A stretch of 64,000 bases of DNA from Serratia nevei (GCF_024160145.1 NZ_JAMYWQ010000002.1:124001-188000), one strand, 5' to 3'. Numbered from the stretch's first letter, positions 19,142-29,115 are shown. Made by a program: numbers and translations. The notes: generated by a model not told the origin, from the letters alone.

Positions 19142-22100
19142 CGCTGGGCAACCCGTTGTTGTGGCCACAGCAACAGTGCCACATCATTGACCAACTGTAT
19201 CCTCATAGCGGCGTAAACACCATTGGCGGTGTGGTCGCCATTGAGGGGATTGTCGATCTGCCCCGGCTGCACGCGGCCATCCAGTCCGCCATTCGGCAAT
19301 TTGATGCGTTGCGCATGTGGTTTGTCATGGGTGAGGGCGGTGAGGTGGTCAGTCAGGTGCAGCCTTATCGCTGGCGTGATATCCGCCATTTGACCTTTGC
19401 CCCGGACAGTGCTGAGCAGCGCTCACGCTCGGCGGCGAGCGAGGCATTCGTCGATAAATGGCTCAGCCAGCCGTTTACGCCGCTGGACAACGATCTGTTT
19501 GAGTTCGTCACCTTTACGTGCGGCGAGCAGCACAGCGGCTATTTCTTTAAAGCCCACCATGGCATTGCCGATGGTTGGTCAATGGCGCTGTTGTCAAACC
19601 ACGTCAAAAGAGCGTATGAACAGCCGGACACAGCGGATGATGCGCCGCCAGCCTATAGTGCATTTTTGGCGCAGCAGCAGTCTTATCAAAGGTCGTCGCG
19701 CTTCGCCGTCGATCGCGACTGGTGGCGTGGTTATATCGACGAATACCGCGACTGCTTTCCGGACAATTCCCCCATCGTCGCTACTGAGGGCATCATTTGT
19801 TCCACCTGGCTCGAACCGGCCATGATTAACCGCCTCTACGGGCTGTGCGATCGTTATCGGTGTACGCTTAACACACTGTTTATCGCGCTGTTCGCCCTCT
19901 ATCGCGCCAGAGTATGGGGGGAAGAAAAAGGCGTGTTAGGCGTGCCGTTAGCCAACCGGCATTCTCGCGAGGCGCGACGTTGCTTTGGCATGTTTACCAA
20001 TCATCTGTCGCTGGCTTATCGACTGACGCGTACGGTTCGCTTCAGTGAACTGGTCGCCTTTTTCCAACGCGAACTGGAACGCGGTTTTAAACACAGTAAA
20101 TACCCCATTACCTTATTCAATCAGGATTTGGCGGAACGCGGTGGCGGACAGCTGCGGGCATTTGATTATTGCGTTAACTATTATAACTTTACCTATGAAC
20201 GCCACATCGCGGGAGCCGCGCAGTACGTGGAGAGTTACTACAGCGGCGCGCAGTCCTACAAACTACAGATTGTTTTGCAAACTGTTAATAATCATAAAGA
20301 AAGCCTTAGGTTAAGTCTGGAGGCACTGCGCAGCGCCTTCGCACCGCGCCAACTGACCGCGATAAAAAATGGCCTGCTGGATTTGGTCACGGCACTGGAT
20401 GCACAGCCCGACGCCCGTTTAGGCGAGCTCGACGTCTATCCTGCACCGCGCATCGCGTTGGTGGGCGGCGCAACCCGGCCCTTGTTTCCGTCCCTGTTTG
20501 CGGCACAGGTTGTGGAACACGGCGATCGCACGGCGTTGTTCGATAATGAACAGTCTTTGACCTACCGGCAACTGGACGAAGGCGTTGAGCAGGTGGCGCA
20601 TTATCTACGCCAGCTCGGGATCGGGCGCGGTCAGGTGGTGGGGATTGCAGCCGAACACAGCGCACAAACGGTGATGGCCATTTACGGTGTCTTGCGCTGT
20701 GGCGCGGCGTTTCTGCCACTCAATCCCGGGTTGCCAACGGCGCGCCTGCACGCCATGTGCTGTAAAGCGCAGGTGGCGCATATCCTTTACGATCCGGCGA
20801 TGCAGGAACTGGCGCAGGCACTGGCGTTTCCCGCGACCAGTTTGACCGTGGCCTCAATGACCCCGGTGCTTGCTAGCGAGCCTTGGTCCGTCATTGAGCC
20901 GCAGGATCTGGCCTATGTGCTGTTTACCTCCGGATCGACCGGCGAGCCTAAAGGAGTGCAGGTCTCTCATGGCAATCTGGCTAACTATCTCCATTTCGCC
21001 GCCGAACGTTACTTTACAGCGCAGGACCGGGCTGCGCTCTACTCTTCGTTGTCCTTCGATTTGACCATCACCACGCTGTTCGCCCCCTTGTGTGTGGGCG
21101 CGAGCATCAGCGTTTGTCGTCACGCTGAGAGTGAAGCACTGCTGCGTATGGCCGTGGCTGAACAGCCCAACTCGGCTATCAAACTTACACCTGCGCACCT
21201 GCAGCTGTTGTGTGTGGCTGGCATCGGCAGCGATCGGATTCGTACCCTAGTGGTAGGCGGGGAGGATTTCAAACGGGATCTGGCGCGTAAGGCGGCCGAT
21301 CTCTTTCCTCAGGCCGCGATCTATAACGAATATGGGCCGACAGAAGCCACGGTCGGCTGCATGATCTATCGCTACACCGGGCAGGAAGCTGAGTCTTCGT
21401 TGCCCATCGGTGTGGCGATCGACGGCTGTCAGGTGGCGATTTGCTCCCCCTGGGGTTGCCCGGTGCCGGAAGGCGAGGCTGGCGAATTGGTGATTTACGG
21501 CGCGTCAGTGACGCAGGGATATATCGACGCGCCGCAACAAACGGCCGCAGCCTACCTTAATGATGCCAATGGGGTGACGATCGGTTACCGCAGCGGCGAT
21601 ATCGGCTACGCCATGGCCCCCGATATGCTGGCTTATCAGGGGCGCGATGACGATCAGATCAAAATCAACGGTTACCGCATTGAGCTGCGCGAAATCGAAC
21701 AAGCGCTGTTGAGCGCGCCTCAGGTGGAAAGTGCGGCGGTGGCGGTGATTGATGATGCGCAGGGGCTGCACAGCGGGTTGCTGGCCTGCGTGACGCCGTC
21801 ATCCGTTGATGTGGCGGCCGTGATGCAACACCTGCGGCAACAATTGCCTACCTACATGCAGCCCCGGCAGTGTTGCGCCATCGCCCAACTGCCGCTGTCG
21901 CTCAATGGCAAGGTGGACGTGCGCCAGATAGCCGCCGTGGCCCGAAGCGCCGCGCCTGCGCCGGGTGGCGAGCCGCAAGGGGACACGGCGATAAGGCGTG
22001 CGGTGCGGGCCTGCGTGGAGGGGGCGCTGGAACAAACCGCGTTCGAGGATGACGAAAACCTCTATGTCCTGGGATTGGACTCCATCAAGAGTATCCAGAT

Positions 22101-23505
22101 TGCGGCGCAGCTCAGACGCCACGGCAGGACTATGCCGGCGGTACAGGTGATGGAGTGTGGCACGGTGAACGCCATCTGCGTCTTTCTCGCCAATCATGCA
22201 ACGGCACCTCAATCCACGCAGCATGACCCCAACACCCGCATCGATCTGCCCGCGTTGCGTTGGTTTGAGCAGTTGGCGTTGCCTGTGCCTGATGTTTATA
22301 ACCATGTCATTGTGCTGCAAGCGTTGCCAGGCTGCCCGATTGAACAGTTACACAACAGGCTGCATGCGTTAATCCAGCAGCAGCCCGCCTTGCGCAGTGC
22401 GCTCGACGCTGATGGACGGTTGCGGGTATGCGATCCTGATGCGTGCTATCCCAACGGGGCGCTAACGGAATACCCGCCGGGGCAGTGGACGTTGGCGGCG
22501 GTGATCGCTCAGTGCAATAGTGCGCTCGATGTGACAAGCGGCCGCGTCTTCACGGCTGCCCTGCTGCGGGCCCCGCAGCCGGCGTCCAGCCGATTGGTGC
22601 TGTGTGCCCATCACCTGTGCGTGGATATGCACTCTTGGTATCTGATCCTCAGCGCGCTGGATGCCGCCAACACCGTCAATGGCGTCAGCAACAGCGGCCT
22701 CCTGCACTGGAACGACTATCTGGCGAGCAAAACGGTAGACGTCGGCACGCACGACAACTGGCGCGCGGTATGCCAAACGCCGCCGCCGCATTTCCCGTCC
22801 GTGTCACCGGTGGATGACGCATTGCCTCGTACGCGCGCCTGGCGTGAAGACTTTCGTCACCCCTGCGTCGGCAGGCTGTTTGAATCCCGTGGAGATACCG
22901 CGTACAGCGCTGAAACCTATGTGCTGACGGCGCTGGCGCTGGCGCTGCGTCACTACAGCGATGAGGCGTGTTGCCGCATCGAGATGGAAGGGATGGGGCG
23001 CGGTTGCTGGCCCGATGAGCCTGATGTTGCGGACACGGTTGGGTGGTTCACCATGTTTTATCCTTGGGTGATCCCACTGCATGGCGATGTGGCGACACTG
23101 TTGCCTGCGATCGCTGCCGATTTGGCAACACGCACGCACGGCGGGGGAGATTATGGCCTGCTGCAAATGCGCCATGCGCCGGAGAGCCTTCATGCGCAAG
23201 GCGTCCGAGTGAACTACATCGGCGTACAGGCGCAACCTCCACTCCGCCATTTTCATATTGATCATTTGCATAGCGACATCTATACCGCGCCGGAGAACGC
23301 ACTTGGCTGCGCGCTGGAGTGGAATATTGCGCGCTCGGCGGCGGATGGCCTCTCCTTCCACTGCCGTTACGATCCTGCGCGCATTGCGTTAAATGACGTG
23401 CAACTGCTGCTGACGCGTTACAAGAACAGCCTCACTGCGCTGGATGCCTGGTTACGCCAACACTGCGCCACGCCGACGGGCACACCGACGCTGTGGGCGC
23501 TATGA
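19138..23505 (+). CDS. clbN: Colibactin loading NRPS ClbN (C-A-PCP-E)
   Basis: 1455 aa. The N-terminal starter C domain has HHGIADG (near residue 140) and should take an acyl-CoA. The A domain (about 430-920) has VLFTSGSTGEPKG; the pocket residues read by eye D-L-T-K-V-G-E-V-G, the asparagine code. The PCP has LGLDSI (Ser982). The C-terminal epimerisation domain has HHLCVDMHSW (near 1157). The protein therefore fits synthesis of N-acyl-D-Asn, the prodrug cap known from colibactin that ClbP later removes. The gene overlaps clbM by 4 nt. Confidence 0.95.
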   Translation: MTLGNPLLWPQQQCHIIDQLYPHSGVNTIGGVVAIEGIVDLPRLHAAIQSAIRQFDALRMWFVMGEGGEVVSQVQPYRWRDIRHLTFAPDSAEQRSRSAASEAFVDKWLSQPFTPLDNDLFEFVTFTCGEQHSGYFFKAHHGIADGWSMALLSNHVKRAYEQPDTADDAPPAYSAFLAQQQSYQRSSRFAVDRDWWRGYIDEYRDCFPDNSPIVATEGIICSTWLEPAMINRLYGLCDRYRCTLNTLFIALFALYRARVWGEEKGVLGVPLANRHSREARRCFGMFTNHLSLAYRLTRTVRFSELVAFFQRELERGFKHSKYPITLFNQDLAERGGGQLRAFDYCVNYYNFTYERHIAGAAQYVESYYSGAQSYKLQIVLQTVNNHKESLRLSLEALRSAFAPRQLTAIKNGLLDLVTALDAQPDARLGELDVYPAPRIALVGGATRPLFPSLFAAQVVEHGDRTALFDNEQSLTYRQLDEGVEQVAHYLRQLGIGRGQVVGIAAEHSAQTVMAIYGVLRCGAAFLPLNPGLPTARLHAMCCKAQVAHILYDPAMQELAQALAFPATSLTVASMTPVLASEPWSVIEPQDLAYVLFTSGSTGEPKGVQVSHGNLANYLHFAAERYFTAQDRAALYSSLSFDLTITTLFAPLCVGASISVCRHAESEALLRMAVAEQPNSAIKLTPAHLQLLCVAGIGSDRIRTLVVGGEDFKRDLARKAADLFPQAAIYNEYGPTEATVGCMIYRYTGQEAESSLPIGVAIDGCQVAICSPWGCPVPEGEAGELVIYGASVTQGYIDAPQQTAAAYLNDANGVTIGYRSGDIGYAMAPDMLAYQGRDDDQIKINGYRIELREIEQALLSAPQVESAAVAVIDDAQGLHSGLLACVTPSSVDVAAVMQHLRQQLPTYMQPRQCCAIAQLPLSLNGKVDVRQIAAVARSAAPAPGGEPQGDTAIRRAVRACVEGALEQTAFEDDENLYVLGLDSIKSIQIAAQLRRHGRTMPAVQVMECGTVNAICVFLANHATAPQSTQHDPNTRIDLPALRWFEQLALPVPDVYNHVIVLQALPGCPIEQLHNRLHALIQQQPALRSALDADGRLRVCDPDACYPNGALTEYPPGQWTLAAVIAQCNSALDVTSGRVFTAALLRAPQPASSRLVLCAHHLCVDMHSWYLILSALDAANTVNGVSNSGLLHWNDYLASKTVDVGTHDNWRAVCQTPPPHFPSVSPVDDALPRTRAWREDFRHPCVGRLFESRGDTAYSAETYVLTALALALRHYSDEACCRIEMEGMGRGCWPDEPDVADTVGWFTMFYPWVIPLHGDVATLLPAIAADLATRTHGGGDYGLLQMRHAPESLHAQGVRVNYIGVQAQPPLRHFHIDHLHSDIYTAPENALGCALEWNIARSAADGLSFHCRYDPARIALNDVQLLLTRYKNSLTALDAWLRQHCATPTGTPTLWAL

Positions 23506-23534
23506 ACACGATGCCAACCCTTAAGGAACAAACA

Positions 23535-25994
23535 ATGGCAAAGGACGAATTTACCTGCGGCCCGTTGGACGTTGCCATTATTGGCATGAGCGGCCGTTTT
23601 TCCGGTGCGGAATCAGTGCCGGAGTGGTGGGACAAACTGTTGGCAGGCGAGGCGCTTACCCAGCCGACATACACTGCAGATGACAGCGGGAACCCTTGGA
23701 TTAGGTTGCGCAATATGATTGCCGATCCCTATGACTTCGATGCGGCATTCTTCAATATTCCGCCCGGCGAAGCCCTGTTGATGGATCCGCAGCAACGGGT
23801 GTTTCTGGAGTGCTGTTACAACGCGCTCGAGCATGCGGGCTATATTCCCACGCAGCTTAAGCGGGTTGGCGTCTATGGAGCGGCCTATGCCAATAACTAT
23901 TTTATCGACCGCGTCTATCCGTACCTGAAGAAGAGCGGAGATCGCCGCTATCTACAGGCGCAGATTGGCAACGAAAAGGATTACCTGTGCGCCCAGGTTG
24001 CCTACAAGCTGGGGTTTACCGGACCGGCGGTGAGCGTACAGACCGCTTGTTCCAGCTCGTTGGTGGCGGCGCATCTGGCGTGTGAAGGACTATTGGCTTT
24101 TCAAGCCGATGTCGCGTTGGCAGGTGGTGTCACCCTGGGCTTTTTACAGGCGGATGGCTACAGCCCGCAAGGCGATAAGCTGGTGTCGCAAGACGGACAC
24201 TGCGCCCCTTTTAGCGCCGACGCGACCGGCACCGTATACAGCAGTGGTGCGGGCGTGGTGGTGCTGAAACGTCTCGAGGATGCGCTGCGCGATCGGGACA
24301 GGGTGTATGCGGTGATCAAGGGGGGCGCGGTGAATAACGACGGCGCGCGCCGATTGGGGTTTGTCGCCCCCAGCGTTGAGGGGCAGGTGGAGGTGATCAA
24401 CACGGCGCTTGCCGCCGCCGAAGTCGCGCCGACCGATATCGCACTGATCGAAACGCACGGTACCGGCACCCCGTTGGGCGATGAGATTGAGTTGGAAGCG
24501 CTGTATCGGGTTTTCGCACCGGCATGTGCGCCGCACAGCATTCAACTGGGTGCGGTAAAAGCCAACCTGGGGCATTTGGGGGTCGCCTCCGGTATCGTCA
24601 GCTTAATGAAAACCGCACTGACGCTGCATACCGGCGTAGTTCCCTCGCAGATCAACCTGGTACATAAGCATAAAAGGCTGTTGCAGCCGAGCTCGCCATT
24701 TTATCTCAGTGATTTAGTGACATCTGTACCGCAAACGAAACGGATTCATGCTGCCGTCAGTTCATTCGGGCTGGGGGGAACCAACGCACAGTTGATTTTG
24801 CAAAACTGGTGTGAGACGCCTGCACAAGTGGCGCAATGTAATGAGCGCCGCCTGTTTTTCTTTAGCGCCAAAACGGCATCGGCACTTAGACAACAGCTGG
24901 ATGTTCATCACCATGCGCTGGCGACCTATGCCGAGGAAGATAAGGATCGCGTCGCCTACACGCTCTCGCAGCGTCGGGCGCATTTTCCGTATCGCTGCGC
25001 GTTGGCAGCGCACAGCCTGGCGGCGTTGTGCGCAAGTCTGGCGGAGCGGCGGCATGCCGACATGCCTTTTACGCCCATCAGTGCGGAAAACACCGTGGTG
25101 TTCCTCTATCCGGACCGGGACGATGCGCTGGAGAGTACCATGGCATACCTGCTTGCACGTCAACCTGACTTGCGCCGACGGCACCAGCGCTTATCCCACG
25201 ACGTTGCGCAAATCTACGTGCCGGCAGATTGGACACCCGCGTTGCGCCAGTTTATCCAGCAGGTGAGCCTTAGCGAATGGCTGATCGGACAGGGGATCTC
25301 GCCGGTGCAGCACATCGGCTACCAGACGGGCGCAGCGGCGGCGCAGTATGTTGCGCGCACCCTATCACTGGATAACGTCGTTCAGCAGGTGATCGCGGCT
25401 GAGACGACACCGGGACAGATGTTGGCCGACAACAGCGACCTGCGCGAAACATTGGCCAATCTGGCGCTGACAGCGGGAACGCTGATGCTGGAAATCGGTC
25501 GTGCGGGGACGTTTTCCGCGTTGTATCACCAGCATGCGCAGTGGGTGGGGCAAACGGTGTTTTTCCCCGTGCTGGATACGGATACGCCTGAGGATGTTTT
25601 GCCGTTGTTGGCGGCGCTGTGGCAGCGAGGTGCAACGGTTCGCTTACCGGAAATGCATACCGCGCAGACTATCGGTTTACCCGGTTATTCGTTTGATCGC
25701 ATCCGGTACGAAATTCAGGCCAGCGAAGCGGAGGAAAGCGCTACGTTGCCGGTGAGTTATTTATCAGTCAGCGATTTTGTGGAAAAAACCTGGCGTTCGT
25801 TGTTATGCATCGATCGTTATGACGAACAAACGGTCATTTTCGAATACGGTGCAACCTCGATGCACATTATTTCTTTCGTCAATAGCTGCAACCACATTTA
25901 TAAAATCGGACTGTCCGCCGCCGATATCTACGCCAGACCCGGTATCCGCGAGCACAGTGAATATATCTCCAAATGTGTTGATGATGTTTTATAG
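23535..25994 (+). CDS. clbO: Colibactin polyketide synthase ClbO (KS-degenerate AT-ACP)
   Basis: 819 aa. The KS is complete (QTACSSS, Cys172; ETHGTGTP; KANLGHLG). The following AT-like region keeps no GHSxG: the aligned stretch reads QHIGYQTGA, so it cannot load malonyl by itself and must rely on a trans-acting AT. In E. coli ClbG plays this part; it would lie upstream of this window. The ACP is short and unusual, with the carrier Ser in YGATSMH. The start at 23535 follows TTAAGGAAC. An ATG at 23502 overlaps the clbN stop but has no clear ribosome site. The gene becomes more AT-rich towards its end. Confidence 0.9.
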   Translation: MAKDEFTCGPLDVAIIGMSGRFSGAESVPEWWDKLLAGEALTQPTYTADDSGNPWIRLRNMIADPYDFDAAFFNIPPGEALLMDPQQRVFLECCYNALEHAGYIPTQLKRVGVYGAAYANNYFIDRVYPYLKKSGDRRYLQAQIGNEKDYLCAQVAYKLGFTGPAVSVQTACSSSLVAAHLACEGLLAFQADVALAGGVTLGFLQADGYSPQGDKLVSQDGHCAPFSADATGTVYSSGAGVVVLKRLEDALRDRDRVYAVIKGGAVNNDGARRLGFVAPSVEGQVEVINTALAAAEVAPTDIALIETHGTGTPLGDEIELEALYRVFAPACAPHSIQLGAVKANLGHLGVASGIVSLMKTALTLHTGVVPSQINLVHKHKRLLQPSSPFYLSDLVTSVPQTKRIHAAVSSFGLGGTNAQLILQNWCETPAQVAQCNERRLFFFSAKTASALRQQLDVHHHALATYAEEDKDRVAYTLSQRRAHFPYRCALAAHSLAALCASLAERRHADMPFTPISAENTVVFLYPDRDDALESTMAYLLARQPDLRRRHQRLSHDVAQIYVPADWTPALRQFIQQVSLSEWLIGQGISPVQHIGYQTGAAAAQYVARTLSLDNVVQQVIAAETTPGQMLADNSDLRETLANLALTAGTLMLEIGRAGTFSALYHQHAQWVGQTVFFPVLDTDTPEDVLPLLAALWQRGATVRLPEMHTAQTIGLPGYSFDRIRYEIQASEAEESATLPVSYLSVSDFVEKTWRSLLCIDRYDEQTVIFEYGATSMHIISFVNSCNHIYKIGLSAADIYARPGIREHSEYISKCVDDVL

Positions 25995-26006
25995 GGCGTT
26001 CACAGG

Positions 26007-27521
26007 ATGACAACGATGGGACACATTAAACGTAAAGTGTTATATCGCCTCGGGTGCTGCGTGCTGCTGTTTATTTCTGCCATGGGCGCGCTGGCGCAAG
26101 AACATGATCCCGTCGGTGCGCAAGATGAGCGCCTGGCGGCATTAATTCACCAGCGGATGCTGGAGGCCAAGGTTCCGGCGCTTTCCGTGAGTGTGACCAT
26201 TGCGGGGGCGCGTGAGCGATTTGTCTACGGTTTTGCCGACGTGGCCGGCAAAAAAGCGAATGCGCTCGACGAGGTGTATGAGCTGGGATCGATGAGTAAG
26301 GCGTTCACCGGGCTGGTTTTGCAATCGCTGATGCGGGAGGGCAAACTCCGGCAGGAGGATGACATCGCTACTTATCTTCCTGGTATGCGTTTGAATTATC
26401 AGGGAAAACCTATCACCCTGACCGTGGCTGATTTCCTTTATCATACGTCGGGCTTGCCCTTTTCGACACTGGCCAGGTTGGAAACGCCTATGCCGGGGAT
26501 CGCTGTGGCGCAGCAACTGCGCGACGAGAATTTGCTGTTTGCGCCAGGTACGCAGTTTTACTATGCCTCTGCTAACTATGACGTGTTGGGGGCGGTCATT
26601 GAAAAAGTGACGGGAAAAACGTTTGCAGAGGCCATTGCAGAACGCATCACGCTGCCGCTGGGAATGTCCTCCACTGTGGCGGCGAGTGGCGACGTGACCA
26701 TCGCCAACAAGGCGAACGGCTATAAACTGGGATTCGGCAAACCCGTTCTGTTCTCTGCCCCCCTTGCCCGTAATCATGTTCCTGCCGCCTATATTCATAG
26801 CACGCTACCGGATATGGAGATATGGATAGATGCATGGTTGCGGAGAAATGCCGTGCCAGCCACGTTGCGTGACGCGATGGATAACAGCTGGCGGGGTAAT
26901 AGCGATGTCCCTTTCACCGCAGATAACCGGATATTATATGCCAGCGGCTGGTTTATCGACCAGAATCAAGGCCCTTACATCAGCCACGGAGGGCAGAATC
27001 CGAATTTTTCTTCCTGTATTGCATTGCGGCCGGAGCAGCAGATTGGCATTGTTGCGCTGGCAAATATGAATTCGAACCTGATATTGCAACTCTGTGCGGA
27101 TATCGATAATTATCTGCGCATTAACAAGTACGCTGACGGCACCGGTGATGCGATTGCCGCCGGCGACACCCTCTTTACCTACCTCGCGTTGTTGCTGTGT
27201 TTCTTGGTGGCGGCGGCGGTGGTGCGCGTGGCTTACCGTCTTTATCGCGCAACTGCCCGCAGCGCTGGAAAACAGCGGCGCCTACGCTTACGCGTGCGCG
27301 ACTACGCCATCACCTTGGCGGTGCCCGTGTTCGTGGCCGCCGTGCTCTGTGCCGCACCGGGCGTATTTTCTCCAGGACTCGACTGGCGTTTTATCCTGCT
27401 ATGGGGGCCATTGAGCGTGTTGGCGCTGCCAATTGGGATTGTTCTGTTGGCTTTCGTCTTGACATTAAATCATCAAATTAAACGAATTTTATTACACAGC
27501 AAGGAGCGGGGTGATGAGTAA
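26007..27521 (+). CDS. clbP: Precolibactin peptidase ClbP
   Basis: 504 aa, serine beta-lactamase/D-peptidase fold (MEROPS S12). An N-terminal signal segment (residues 10-30, ending near ALAQ) leads to the periplasm. The catalytic residues are at the same numbers as known for ClbP: Ser95 and Lys98 in GSMSKAF, and Tyr186 in FYYASAN. Three membrane helices follow at about 390-415, 435-455 and 465-490. It cuts N-acyl-D-Asn off precolibactin and so releases the active genotoxin. The ATG at 26007 gives the canonical length; ATG 26016 has a better spaced AGGA and is a possible alternative. Its stop overlaps clbQ by 8 nt. Confidence 0.96.
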   Translation: MTTMGHIKRKVLYRLGCCVLLFISAMGALAQEHDPVGAQDERLAALIHQRMLEAKVPALSVSVTIAGARERFVYGFADVAGKKANALDEVYELGSMSKAFTGLVLQSLMREGKLRQEDDIATYLPGMRLNYQGKPITLTVADFLYHTSGLPFSTLARLETPMPGIAVAQQLRDENLLFAPGTQFYYASANYDVLGAVIEKVTGKTFAEAIAERITLPLGMSSTVAASGDVTIANKANGYKLGFGKPVLFSAPLARNHVPAAYIHSTLPDMEIWIDAWLRRNAVPATLRDAMDNSWRGNSDVPFTADNRILYASGWFIDQNQGPYISHGGQNPNFSSCIALRPEQQIGIVALANMNSNLILQLCADIDNYLRINKYADGTGDAIAAGDTLFTYLALLLCFLVAAAVVRVAYRLYRATARSAGKQRRLRLRVRDYAITLAVPVFVAAVLCAAPGVFSPGLDWRFILLWGPLSVLALPIGIVLLAFVLTLNHQIKRILLHSKERGDE

Positions 27522-28221
27522 TATCAGTTTGTATTGTTTGCCATATTCAGGCGGATCTGCCGCCATGTACTATAAATGGCGTAGCGTGCTGTCGGACAAT
27601 ATCACCTTGCGGCCTTTAGAGCCTGCGGGGCGGGGTACGAGAATACGCCAGCCGCTATGCTCTACGATGGCGGACGCTGTCGCTGACCTCTATCAGCAAT
27701 TTGCGAAGCACGATACGGGTGTGGAGTACGCTATTTTCGGACATAGCCTGGGCAGTATTATGGCTTTCGAATTGGTGCATTATATTCTCGAACATGGGCA
27801 TGATATGCCACGCGCGCTGTTTTTTTCCGGCTGCCGCCCGCCCGATAGGGTCTCTCACGAGACAATACTGCATACCTTGCCCGATCAGGCATTTATGGAA
27901 GAGATCGCCAAACTCGGAGGAACGCCGGTTGATGTCTTTCGCAATAAAGAGTTGATGGCGATTTTCACACCCATTATCAAAAATGATTATCGGCTCTATG
28001 AACAGTATGCCTTTCAGACCAAAGCACGTACGTTAACCTGCCCGATCGTGCTATTTCACGGCGATGGTGACAGCCTGATCATGCAGGATGAATTACCCGC
28101 GTGGAAAAAATTCACCACGCAAGAGACGCGGACTATTATATTTCCTGGTGCCGATCATTTTTTTGTCGATAAACAGTTTAAACAGGTAGTGGATTATGTT
28201 AATCAGACCTTGAATCACTAG
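27514..28221 (+). CDS. clbQ: Type II thioesterase ClbQ
   Basis: 235 aa, alpha/beta hydrolase of the editing thioesterase group. PYSGGSA near the N terminus forms the oxyanion hole region, the nucleophile is in GHSLGS, and the catalytic His is in GADHFF. It releases stalled or mis-primed intermediates from carrier domains in the assembly line. The ATG at 27514 is 7 nt after AAGGAG; a GTG three bases upstream is less well spaced. Base composition is clearly lower in GC than in clbI-clbN. Confidence 0.93.
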   Translation: MSNISLYCLPYSGGSAAMYYKWRSVLSDNITLRPLEPAGRGTRIRQPLCSTMADAVADLYQQFAKHDTGVEYAIFGHSLGSIMAFELVHYILEHGHDMPRALFFSGCRPPDRVSHETILHTLPDQAFMEEIAKLGGTPVDVFRNKELMAIFTPIIKNDYRLYEQYAFQTKARTLTCPIVLFHGDGDSLIMQDELPAWKKFTTQETRTIIFPGADHFFVDKQFKQVVDYVNQTLNH

Positions 28222-28266
28222 AAATAGCTGTGTAACCGATTTTTAACTATATAGGGAGTATGGTAT

Positions 28267-28779
28267 ATGGCTGTGCCGGAATCAAAAGATGAGTTAATTA
28301 AAGCCATTAATAATAACTACTCGTTATTAAATAAGAAACTGGAGTCTATTGCGCCCAAGCTTGCCTTTGAATCTCTGTTGGAGGGGCACGTCAAGGGAAC
28401 TACGATCAGCGTGGCGAATCTGGTTTCTTATCTGATTGGTTGGGGAGATCTGGTGCTGCACTGGCATGAGCAGGAGGCAAAGGGGGAAACCATCGTTTTT
28501 CCTGAAGAGGGGTATAAATGGAATGAGTTAGGGCGTTTGGCACAGAAATTCTACCGCGACTATGGGGACATCACGGAATATGGCGCCTTATTGTTACGGT
28601 TAAAGGAAAACAAACAGCAACTCGTGACTTTGATCGAGCAGTTCAGTAACGACGAACTTTACGGTAAGCCTTGGTATAATCAATGGACGCGAGGACGAAT
28701 GATTCAATTTAATACTGCATCACCCTATAAAAATGCTACCGGAAGAATAAATAAGCTGAAAAAACAATTGGCTATATGA
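28267..28779 (+). CDS. clbS: Colibactin self-resistance protein ClbS
   Basis: 170 aa, DUF1706/DfsB-like helical protein, soluble. In E. coli ClbS is a cyclopropane hydrolase that opens the colibactin warhead and protects the producer's DNA. The length is the same as in E. coli and the gene is the last of the cluster, as expected. The start follows TAGGGAG. The gap of 45 nt after clbQ is AT-rich, and the whole clbQ-clbS end has lower GC than the synthase genes. A terminator follows at 28888-28916. Confidence 0.93.
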   Translation: MAVPESKDELIKAINNNYSLLNKKLESIAPKLAFESLLEGHVKGTTISVANLVSYLIGWGDLVLHWHEQEAKGETIVFPEEGYKWNELGRLAQKFYRDYGDITEYGALLLRLKENKQQLVTLIEQFSNDELYGKPWYNQWTRGRMIQFNTASPYKNATGRINKLKKQLAI

Positions 28780-28887
28780 TTAGGCTGGGGACTTTGATGG
28801 GCCCCGGCTATCTTCAACGGCCAAAAGATGCGTCATGCTTAGAGCGCACCTTATGTGATAGATGATCAAGCCTTATATTTGAATGGA

Positions 28888-28916
28888 CCGAACCCGGCTA
28901 TCGGGTTCGGTTTTTT
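28888..28916 (+). terminator. Rho-independent terminator after clbS
   Basis: A perfect 9-bp GC-rich stem (CCGAACCCG / CGGGTTCGG) with a 5-nt loop is followed by six T residues on the + strand, 109 nt after the clbS stop. It should end transcription of the clb operon. The rest of 28780-29073 shows no gene that I can support. Confidence 0.85.
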
Positions 28917-29073
28917 CCGCATTAATCATTCCACCGCTGTTGATTCTGGCCGCCTTATGCTGCCGCGGAAAAATTTCGCGTTGGATAAAGAGGTAGGCTG
29001 GCCATTCCATTATCGAACTGAAATGACCTCAACTCACAACACCAGTTACGCCGGATGTGGATCGAAAGGCAGC

Positions 29074-29105
29074 AAAAAGCCCGCTCGGGTTTCCCTGAGC
29101 GGGCT
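29074..29105 (-). terminator. Terminator of the first tRNA-Asn gene
   Basis: On the minus strand a 9-bp stem (AGCCCGCTC / GAGCGGGCT) runs into five T residues, 11 nt after the tRNA 3' end. A near copy follows the second tRNA-Asn at 43393-43424. Confidence 0.85.
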
Positions 29106-29115
29106 TCTCTAAATA

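Noticed and set aside
151..28779. Idea that the cluster is a new NRPS/PKS family
   Set aside because: Order, sizes, domain layout and active residues match colibactin too closely; what may be new is the host, the ClbI active site and the domain conversion, not the family.
28790..28815. Short stem after clbS (GCTGGGG / CCCCGGC)
   Set aside because: A 7-bp stem with a wobble pair and no T-run; the clear terminator lies about 80 nt further on.
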